Source: Haliscomenobacter sp041740695 (GTDB lineage Bacteria > Bacteroidota > Bacteroidia > Chitinophagales > Saprospiraceae). From it: a stretch of DNA of 64,000 bases. The stretch lies in assembly GCF_041740695.1 (NCBI RefSeq), contig NZ_JBGSLK010000108.1:1-64000 (forward strand). Reading direction: 5' to 3'. Positions 26,305-32,649 of the stretch are shown here, in pieces (position 1 is the first letter of the stretch; each line of letters starts with the position of its first letter). A program made the position numbers and the translations under genes. Below the pieces are notes generated by a model that saw only the letters and a list, made by a program, of their open reading frames with translations, did no database searches and was not told where the DNA came from.

Positions 26305-27765
26305 ATGACCACAACGAGTAACTTATTTCAACACTATCCACTCAACGCGGCCTTCTTTGACGAAGTGTTTCGCCAAGACGGACAGGTGTACCCCCATTAT
26401 GAGGACATTCACCGACAATTTAGCCGATTGACCAGTGCTGATTTTGAGCGTTTGAACGAGTACGCCAAACTATCCTTTCTCAACCAAGGCATTACTTATG
26501 CGGTGTATTCGGATGGGCACAAGGGAGCTGAGCAAATTTTTCCCTTTGATCTGTTTCCACGTGTCATTCCAGCTGCGGATTGGGATATGCTGGAGAAGGG
26601 GCTCATTCAACGAAATCTTGCCCTAAACCTATTTATTAAGGATGTTTACGGTGAGCGCAAAATCCTGAAGGACAAAGTTGTTCCTTCGGCACTTATTTTT
26701 TCTTCGCCACATTATAGCGAAGAGATGAAAAGCATCAAGCCCAAAAATGACATTTATTGTCACATCAGTGGAACCGATCTGATTCGGCACAGCGATGGCC
26801 GTTATTATGTTTTGGAAGACAACCTGCGCAGTCCCTCGGGAGTGAGTTATGTACTTTCCAACCGGGATGCCATGAAACGCACACTGTCCAATGCCTTCCG
26901 CTGGTCCAGTGTATGCTCAGTGAACGAGTACCCGGCTGAATTGCTGGCGACTTTACAATCGGTCGCCCCCAATACGGAAGAACGGCCTACTTGTGCACTA
27001 CTGACGCCAGGTACCTACAATTCTGCCTATTACGAGCATTCGTTTTTGGCCCAAACCATGGGCATTGAATTGGTGGAAGGACGCGATCTGTTTGTAGAAA
27101 ACAATTATGTCTACATGCGTACCATCCACGGACCAAAAAGGGTGGATGTGATTTACCGCCGCATCGACGATGCTTTCCTCGATCCGCTGGTTTTTCGTCC
27201 CGAATCCATGTTGGGCGTGGCAGGCATCATGGGGGCTTACCGGGCCGGCAATATTACCATCGTGAATGCGCCAGGTACTGGAGTGGCCGACGACAAAGCA
27301 GTTTGCTCGTACGTACCCGACATGATTAAGTATTACTTGGATGAAGAACCCATCATCCCCAATGTGCCAACTTATCTGTGTGAGCGGGAGGAAGATTTAA
27401 AATACGTGCTGGAACACATTCAGGACTTGGTGATCAAACCGGTGGACATGTCGGGGGGTTACGGGGTGATGATTTGTGATCGCCTGAGTAAGGCTGAACT
27501 GGAAGAAGTGAAGCAAACTATTCAGACTGATCCGCGCAATTACATTGCCCAGCCACGGATGTCGCTCTCGGTGCATTCCACATACATTGAGAAAAAAGGA
27601 GAATTTGAACCACGGCACATCGACTTGCGCACCTTTACCCTGATGGGCAAAGAACGTCCGTATGTGCTACCGGGAGGACTTTCTCGAGTAGCCTTAAAAG
27701 AGGGCAGCTTGATCGTCAACTCTTCTCAAGGGGGAGGGTCGAAGGATACTTGGGTCACCGTTTAA
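26305..27765 (+). CDS. Circularly permuted ATP-grasp protein (DUF404/DUF407 type)
   Basis: The 486-residue protein matches the circularly permuted ATP-grasp family. Motifs include YHLGT-like substitutes early on, LEDNLRSPSGVSYVLSNR (about 172-189), DVIYRRIDDAFLDP, the NAPGTGVADDKAV loop and the ATP-binding VIKPVDMSGGYGVMI near 375-390. ATP-grasp enzymes ligate a carboxylate to an amine through an acyl-phosphate. In this family a glutathionylspermidine-synthetase-like peptide ligation has been proposed. It is the first gene of the plus-strand half of the Anbu locus, with an alpha-E gene next. Length is typical. Confidence 0.93.
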   Translation: MTTTSNLFQHYPLNAAFFDEVFRQDGQVYPHYEDIHRQFSRLTSADFERLNEYAKLSFLNQGITYAVYSDGHKGAEQIFPFDLFPRVIPAADWDMLEKGLIQRNLALNLFIKDVYGERKILKDKVVPSALIFSSPHYSEEMKSIKPKNDIYCHISGTDLIRHSDGRYYVLEDNLRSPSGVSYVLSNRDAMKRTLSNAFRWSSVCSVNEYPAELLATLQSVAPNTEERPTCALLTPGTYNSAYYEHSFLAQTMGIELVEGRDLFVENNYVYMRTIHGPKRVDVIYRRIDDAFLDPLVFRPESMLGVAGIMGAYRAGNITIVNAPGTGVADDKAVCSYVPDMIKYYLDEEPIIPNVPTYLCEREEDLKYVLEHIQDLVIKPVDMSGGYGVMICDRLSKAELEEVKQTIQTDPRNYIAQPRMSLSVHSTYIEKKGEFEPRHIDLRTFTLMGKERPYVLPGGLSRVALKEGSLIVNSSQGGGSKDTWVTV

Positions 27766-27849
27766 AGGTTCCAAAGTTCCTGAGTTCCGAGGTTCCAGGG
27801 CTCGTAAGCGACACGGAACCTATATTGTTCAAAATTATAGCATCCGCAA

Positions 27850-27907
27850 CCCATGGCTTTAGCCGTGGGAGCGACATACAAAACTAACCCACGGCTTCAG
27901 CCGTGGG
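27850..27907. repeat. Pair of REP-like palindromes before the alpha-E gene
   Basis: Two 20-base palindromes, one with a single wobble mismatch (27850-27869, CCCATGGCTTTAGCCGTGGG) and one perfect (27888-27907, CCCACGGCTTCAGCCGTGGG), are 18 bases apart. They occupy most of the 155-bp gap inside the operon. The second ends 13 bases before the alpha-E ATG, so it could affect translation. A similar pair follows the transglutaminase gene at 29.76 kb. Confidence 0.85.
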
Positions 27908-27920
27908 GGAAAAAGAAACC

Positions 27921-28856
27921 ATGTTAGCAAGAATCGCCAACACCTTATACTGGATGGGCCGCTACCTCGAAAGAACCGAGCACCTGGCCCGTTACCTCCG
28001 CGTCCAATACTTTACCACTCAGGATGCCCCCATGAGTCAAAATCGCCATTTTGTACTCAACTCCATCGTGAACATGGCCGGGGTTCCCTGGGAAGAAGGC
28101 AGTGAACTGGATGAGGCCGAAATATTGTTCAATGTAGCGTTAGACCGCAACAACCCAATGTCCATCCTTTCGACGATTACTTTTGCCCGAGAGAATGCGC
28201 GCGGCATGCGCAATGTCATTTCCACCGAGCTTTGGGAAGTTATCAACAAGTACTACCATTACGTCAATAACTATCCCGTGGCCTATTTTAAAACCCGGGG
28301 TTTGTACGATTTCACCCTGGCCGCTGGCGAAAATTGTTCGGTCATTCGGGGCTACGTAGACAGTACCTTGACCCACAATGATGTTTGGGCGCTGATCCGC
28401 CTGGGGGTACACCTGGAGCGTACGGCCCAGATCGCCCGGATCATCAGCTGTAAGTTGTACGATATCTATTCCCTGACCAATGGCAAGGAAGACATGCCCG
28501 TAGAGAACTATCAGTACACCGTATTGTTGAAGTTATTGGAAAGTTTTGACATGAATCGGCACCATTACAAAGCAGCACCCGATCGGCAAAAATCGCTGGA
28601 ATTTTTGATTTTAAATGGTGATTTTCCGCGCTCCTTGGCTTTCAATCTGCGTCAAATACAGTTTTTCCTTCGCAAACTGGGATTGAATGAAAAGGCACCG
28701 GAAAGTGTAGGATTCAAGGTAGGTCGCCTTTGTGCGAAGTACCAATACTTGTTGTTTTCCGAGATTGAAAATGAAGTAGGGGCTTTTGTGACCGAAACCC
28801 TGAATTGTGTTTATGAAATACACGATACATTGGAGAAGGATTATTTTCATGTGTAA
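27921..28856 (+). CDS. Alpha-E domain protein (DUF403)
   Basis: The ATG at 27921 gives 311 residues, all helical, beginning LARIANTLYWMGRYLERTEH, the classic alpha-E N-terminus. Later conserved segments include NARGMRNVISTELWEVIN and VWALIRLGVHLERTAQIARI. The role is not known biochemically. Family members nearly always sit beside the ATP-grasp and transglutaminase genes, as here, and may scaffold or assist them. A GTG six codons upstream, inside the palindrome, is less likely to be the start. Confidence 0.92.
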   Translation: MLARIANTLYWMGRYLERTEHLARYLRVQYFTTQDAPMSQNRHFVLNSIVNMAGVPWEEGSELDEAEILFNVALDRNNPMSILSTITFARENARGMRNVISTELWEVINKYYHYVNNYPVAYFKTRGLYDFTLAAGENCSVIRGYVDSTLTHNDVWALIRLGVHLERTAQIARIISCKLYDIYSLTNGKEDMPVENYQYTVLLKLLESFDMNRHHYKAAPDRQKSLEFLILNGDFPRSLAFNLRQIQFFLRKLGLNEKAPESVGFKVGRLCAKYQYLLFSEIENEVGAFVTETLNCVYEIHDTLEKDYFHV

Positions 28857-28871
28857 GCTTATTCCCGACTT

Positions 28872-29756
28872 ATGACCGATTACGTAATTGAGTATCGCAC
28901 TGTGACCGAATATGAAAAATCCGTTAAGCAAGGCGCTTACGAGTTTTTGATTATTCCTTGTGAAAATGATTCACAAATGGTCAAACATCACCGCTTGTTG
29001 CATTCCATGCCTCGTGAACCCTTTGTGGCGCGCAACAAGTATGGGTTTATCACTTATCATTTTCATTCCAATGCCGATACCTTTGATTTTTTCTCGGTGA
29101 GTTTGCTGGCGCAGGTAGCCAAAAATCCGCCACCCTTGGATGTGATTACTGATTTGAGCCTGGAGGAACAAAACTCAATCCTGGAAGACATTGATTTCCA
29201 GATGGATCACCAGTCTTTTTTACAAAGTACTGCCTTGAGTAGTCTTAAACCCGGTGATTTTTACCTAGATTTGTTGCGCCAGAAAGAAGAAACGGTAGGC
29301 ATGTATTTGTTTCGCCTCAATTCGGCGGTTCACGGCATGCTGAAATATGCGCAGGGAACTACCAATACAGGCACTAGTGCAAAAGTAGCTTTGCAAGGAG
29401 GCAGCGGAGTGTGTCAGGATTATGCGCACATCATGATTGGGATTTTGCGGCAACAAAACATCCCAACTCGGTACGTGTCTGGTTACCTCAGTTTGAGCGA
29501 CAATCGTGATTCCCAATTACACGCCTGGGTGGAGGTGTTTATTCCCAAACTAGGTTGGCGTGGTTTTGATCCCACCAATAACCTGCAAGAAAACGACCAC
29601 TTCATCAAAATTGCGCATGGACGAGATTACCTCGATTGCCAACCCATCAAAGGGGTATTGGTTACCGATGGAGGTCACAAAACTTCCTACGAAGTGTCGG
29701 TGCGCAATAGCAAAGATTACAACTGGTTTTTGCAGCAACAACAACAGCAACAATAA
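28872..29756 (+). CDS. Transglutaminase-like cysteine peptidase of the Anbu locus
   Basis: The 294-residue protein has an N-terminal beta-sandwich (about 1-130) and a transglutaminase core with GGSGVCQDYAHI (catalytic Cys near 181), QLHAWVEVFI (His near 218) and GFDPTNNL (Asp near 232). It is expected to cleave or form isopeptide or amide bonds. The C-terminus ends in a run of seven glutamines (encoded by CAA/CAG near 29731-29753), a microsatellite that could vary in length. It lies 15 bp after the alpha-E gene, and a REP pair begins right after its stop codon. Confidence 0.92.
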   Translation: MTDYVIEYRTVTEYEKSVKQGAYEFLIIPCENDSQMVKHHRLLHSMPREPFVARNKYGFITYHFHSNADTFDFFSVSLLAQVAKNPPPLDVITDLSLEEQNSILEDIDFQMDHQSFLQSTALSSLKPGDFYLDLLRQKEETVGMYLFRLNSAVHGMLKYAQGTTNTGTSAKVALQGGSGVCQDYAHIMIGILRQQNIPTRYVSGYLSLSDNRDSQLHAWVEVFIPKLGWRGFDPTNNLQENDHFIKIAHGRDYLDCQPIKGVLVTDGGHKTSYEVSVRNSKDYNWFLQQQQQQQ

Positions 29757-29801
29757 CCCACGAATTTATTCGTGGGACAAACCATGATTTTAATCGTGGG
29801 T
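29757..29801. repeat. Second REP-like palindrome pair in the Anbu locus
   Basis: A perfect palindrome CCCACGAATTTATTCGTGGG (29757-29776) starts at the base after the transglutaminase stop. A second one with a wobble pair (about 29782-29799, CCATGATT-TT-AATCGTGG) follows 5 bases later. The outer CCCAyG/CGTGGG stems are shared with the pair at 27850-27907, while the inner bases differ. Confidence 0.8.
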
Positions 29802-29871
29802 GTATAAAAAAAGCAAAACTCTGCAATCTGGGACTTTCCCCACAGGATTACAGGACACAACAAAACGAAAA

Positions 29872-30603
29872 ATGACCTATTGTCTTGGCATTAAAGTACG
29901 CACTGGCCTGGTAGCCATTGCCGATACACGGATCACTTCAGGTACTGAAACTGCAACCGCCAAAAAAATATCAGTCCATGAGAGCGGGCAAAACAGCCTT
30001 TTTTTGATGACTTCGGGCTTGCGCTCCATTCGGGACAAGGCTGTGACCTACTTCGAAGAACTATTTGAAGATGAGTCATTTAAGTTTGATAAAATGTACA
30101 AGGCCGTCAACATGTTTGGCGATCAATTGCGGCGGGTAGCGCAGGAGGATAAAAAGTCCCTGGCGGAATCGGGCCTGTTTTTCAATCTATACGCCATCGT
30201 AGGTGGCCAATTAGAAAACGATAAAGAGCACAAACTTTACCTGCTTTACCCGGAAGGCAACTGGATCGAAGTAGGGGAGGGCTCTCCCTTTACAATTATC
30301 GGCAACTCTGGTTATGGCAAACCCATCCTCAATCGAGCCTTGACCTATGAATCCAGTTTGCGCTTTGCCTTCAAAACTGGTTTTTTATCCTTCGACTCCA
30401 CCCGCGTCAGTGCCAATGATGTGGGGTATCCGATCGATGTGGCGCTTTATCCGCGCGACTCTTACAAATTGGAACAACATCGCCTGGAAGAAAAAGATAC
30501 CGCACAAATTGGCCAAATGTGGGCCAGCAAGCTCAAAAACAGCATCGACGAAATTCCAGAAACCTGGATGGATGCTTTTTTGCATAAACCGGAATTATTA
30601 TAG
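29872..30603 (+). CDS. anbu: Anbu, proteasome-like Ntn hydrolase
   Basis: The ATG at 29872 begins MTYCLGIKVRTGLVAIADTR, matching Anbu proteins. Thr2 is exposed after Met removal and is the candidate N-terminal nucleophile. The ADTR Asp/Thr/Arg and the later Lys in ATAKKI are conserved in the proteasome beta-subunit fold. The 243-residue length is typical. Anbu assembles into open or helical ring-like particles whose natural substrates remain uncertain. It is the last gene of the locus with ATP-grasp, alpha-E and transglutaminase. The longer frame from 29800 lies in the REP pair and is rejected. Its stop codon is part of a hairpin shared with nadR. Confidence 0.93.
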   Translation: MTYCLGIKVRTGLVAIADTRITSGTETATAKKISVHESGQNSLFLMTSGLRSIRDKAVTYFEELFEDESFKFDKMYKAVNMFGDQLRRVAQEDKKSLAESGLFFNLYAIVGGQLENDKEHKLYLLYPEGNWIEVGEGSPFTIIGNSGYGKPILNRALTYESSLRFAFKTGFLSFDSTRVSANDVGYPIDVALYPRDSYKLEQHRLEEKDTAQIGQMWASKLKNSIDEIPETWMDAFLHKPELL

Positions 30604-30624
30604 ACTTTGCGTATGTAAAGTCTA
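30601..30624. terminator. Hairpin containing both stop codons of convergent anbu and nadR
   Basis: Arms TAGACTTT (30601-30608) and AAAGTCTA (30617-30624) are perfectly complementary with an 8-base loop. The left arm starts with the anbu TAG and the right arm, on the other strand, with the nadR TAG. This is a compact bidirectional 3' end. Confidence 0.55.
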
Positions 30625-31629
30625 ACTCCGTTTCCCAAAGTGATTGTCAAATTTCACAAAATCTGCCAATACTACGGCTACCTGATCCATTCGTTCGGAC
30701 AAGGTACCTCTCAGCGTAATGTAGGGAATCCGCCGCTCGTGTAAATCCGCGATGATTTGTTTTTGGAAAACCTGGCGTTTTTGGTCTCCACTGCGGTCCC
30801 AGGTGTCGTCGTAAGGGATGTCCACATCACAAAGGAAAAAGAGGTCATAGCGTTGGGCATTCTCCATAGCCATTTGAGTCAATAGTTGCGGCGCTTTGCC
30901 GTGATAGTCCTTTGTATACATATAGGTAGTAATGGCATTGGTATCCACAAACAAGTACCGATTGGCCTGCAATAAAGCAATTTCCTCCCTTACCCAATGG
31001 CCAATAGCAATCTCATCAAAAGCTTCAAAGCTGATGCGCCGGTCGACCTGGTGTTGGGTCCAATATTCGCGACCGTATTCTGGCACAAAAGTGGTTTGGT
31101 ATTTTTGGGCCAATGCCTCGGTAAGCGTCGATTTTCCAGTGGACATGGCACCTACAAAAACGACTTTGGTAATCAAGTCTTTGTAAACAATATCGTCAAT
31201 AAATTCCCGGTATTGCAGTGGGTTTTCCCGAATCATGGTGGCGGAGATGGGTACGATTTGACGGGATTCATCCAGGCGCCGATCCACTGCTCCCAATGCC
31301 TTGCTGACGTGGTCCCCATAAAACTCACTGCTGTAAAAATGGGTGATGCGCCGACCGTTGAGCATCTCGATGATGTATTCCTCTTGCAAGATTTCGAATG
31401 CTCGCTCGCTGGAATAACCTTCGGGGCCATCCCAGGCTTCAATGACTGTTACTTGTGGATACAGCGTGCGGATCCAGTTGGCTCGTACACTCAGCGGAAT
31501 GGGGGTGACATTGGTATCGTAAATCAATACCATCATTTCGTCAACTTCGGCCAGGGCCGTTTCGATGACGTATTGGTGGCCACGATGGAATGGGGCGTAT
31601 TTGCCGAGTGTAAGGCCGGTTTTTTTCAT
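30622..31629 (-). CDS. nadR: Bifunctional NMN adenylyltransferase / nicotinamide riboside kinase
   Basis: The 335-residue protein has an N-terminal nucleotidyltransferase domain (about 1-160), with GKYAPFHRGHQ (HxGH, near 9-19) and ISATMIRENP (ISxTxxR). The C-terminal P-loop kinase domain (about 165-335) has Walker A GAMSTGKST and VPEYGREYW. It converts nicotinamide riboside to NMN and NMN to NAD. The helix-turn-helix repressor domain of enteric NadR is missing, which is usual outside gammaproteobacteria. The pnuC gene lies 92 bp upstream on the same strand, forming an uptake and salvage unit. Confidence 0.94.
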   Translation of the reverse strand: MKKTGLTLGKYAPFHRGHQYVIETALAEVDEMMVLIYDTNVTPIPLSVRANWIRTLYPQVTVIEAWDGPEGYSSERAFEILQEEYIIEMLNGRRITHFYSSEFYGDHVSKALGAVDRRLDESRQIVPISATMIRENPLQYREFIDDIVYKDLITKVVFVGAMSTGKSTLTEALAQKYQTTFVPEYGREYWTQHQVDRRISFEAFDEIAIGHWVREEIALLQANRYLFVDTNAITTYMYTKDYHGKAPQLLTQMAMENAQRYDLFFLCDVDIPYDDTWDRSGDQKRQVFQKQIIADLHERRIPYITLRGTLSERMDQVAVVLADFVKFDNHFGKRS

Positions 31630-31650
31630 ATAGTTGAGTAAGTTGAGAAA

Positions 31651-31710
31651 GTTGAGGCTACCGCAGCGACTTGAAGGTGGTCACGTCAAAGCCGCTGCGG
31701 TAGCCTCAAC
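31651..31710. repeat. 18-bp inverted repeat in the pnuC-nadR gap
   Basis: Perfect arms GTTGAGGCTACCGCAGCG (31651-31668) and complement (31693-31710) enclose 24 bases. Weaker outer pairing (AGTTGAG.../...CTCAACT) extends it. It fills most of the gap inside the NAD-salvage unit and may be a processing or attenuation structure, or one of the window's mobile palindromes. Confidence 0.7.
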
Positions 31711-31721
31711 CTCCTCAACTA

Positions 31722-32468
31722 TTAAACTAATTTTAATCCACGACTCCAATTCCAATACCCATATCCCGCATTGATCAAATACGCCGACCACATCACGATC
31801 ATCAAAGGCCCTTCGGCACTACCATTGGCCGTACGGATGCTCCACATCAAAACGGTAAATACATTGAGCAAAACGTACAAAAGCCACTGCTCGCGGTAGC
31901 GGTACATCATCAGGATGGTGGCTACTATGGACAATACATTGGTGGTCGCATCAATATACGGCGTGTTTTGATTGGAGTTCAAAGCCAAAGCATAACCCAT
32001 ACCCACAATGCTCAGCAGACAAATGAGCAAGGTCAGGAGGATCCACTTCATGGCCAAGGCTCGCATTTGTACGTAAGCACCATCCAGTTTGGGTTTCCAA
32101 AGCAGGTAACCCAGGATATTGGTAGGGACAAAAAAGAAAAGATTGAGGTAGACTTCGCCATACAATTGATTGTGGTAAGCGAGGTACGCGTAAGCCAGGG
32201 AGTTGTACATGCCAAAGCTGTAAGTCCAGACATTGCCTTTGGCCGCGAGGAGCACACAAAATACACCGGATAAAAAGACGCTGAAGTCAAAGAGGGAATT
32301 TTTCCAAAGGATGCACAGGGTGATGGCGAGCGCGGTGAAGAAGAGGAACCAAAGAATTTCGTAGGTGTTCCAGCGATGGGTTGTTGGTGTCACGGGGATG
32401 TTTGTTTCAAGTATTGAATATGCCAAAGCGACATTATTTTTCACAAAGAACACAAAGTAGTGGGGCAA
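31722..32468 (-). CDS. pnuC: Nicotinamide riboside transporter PnuC
   Basis: The protein (up to 248 residues) has about seven or eight membrane helices and PnuC-type segments: LLAAKGNVWTYSFGMYNSLA, QWLLYVLLNVFTVLMW and the C-terminal GYGYWNW. PnuC facilitates diffusion of nicotinamide riboside, trapped by phosphorylation through NadR encoded next. The start is uncertain. The only upstream in-frame ATG (32468) lies in a dispersed palindrome, and the first 12 codons look like repeat sequence. A TTG near codon 15 or another alternative start is possible. Confidence 0.88.
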   Translation of the reverse strand: MPHYFVFFVKNNVALAYSILETNIPVTPTTHRWNTYEILWFLFFTALAITLCILWKNSLFDFSVFLSGVFCVLLAAKGNVWTYSFGMYNSLAYAYLAYHNQLYGEVYLNLFFFVPTNILGYLLWKPKLDGAYVQMRALAMKWILLTLLICLLSIVGMGYALALNSNQNTPYIDATTNVLSIVATILMMYRYREQWLLYVLLNVFTVLMWSIRTANGSAEGPLMIVMWSAYLINAGYGYWNWSRGLKLV

Positions 32469-32577
32469 AAATAAGTGTTCATTTTTTTTAAGCCAGAGGA
32501 TTAGTTAAGACACTTGAAATGAAACGTTTACTTATCTAATCCTTTGGCAAAATGAACACTTATTTTTTTTTCGCCCC
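32456..32577. repeat. Imperfect long inverted repeat upstream of pnuC
   Basis: Arms 32462-32504 and 32536-32577 (about 42 bases, a 4-base offset and few mismatches) read GGGGCAAAAATAAGTGTTC and on to GGATTAG, and its complement. The right arm's last 32 bases recur with two mismatches at 51275-51306, and AGTAGTGGGGCAAAA (32456-32470) recurs exactly at 51267-51281. This is a dispersed element. Confidence 0.8.
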
Positions 32578-32583
32578 GAAGGT

Positions 32584-32640
32584 AGCACAAAGGGCACAAA
32601 GTTAGACGTAGACGTCGCTTTGTGCCCTTTGAATTGTGCT
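32584..32640. terminator. Stem-loop after the DUF5117-type metalloprotease gene
   Basis: AGCACAAAGGGCACAAAG (32584-32601) pairs with 32618-32640, with a small bulge, 10 bases beyond the protease stop codon on the minus strand. It may terminate that gene. It is contiguous with the repeat at 32456-32577 and shares the CACAAAG motif with the element at 13.8 kb. Confidence 0.5.
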
Positions 32641-32649
32641 GAAATACAA

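Noticed and set aside
31630..31721. Possible riboswitch between pnuC and nadR
   Set aside because: Only a simple inverted repeat is seen; no known riboswitch core could be recognised.
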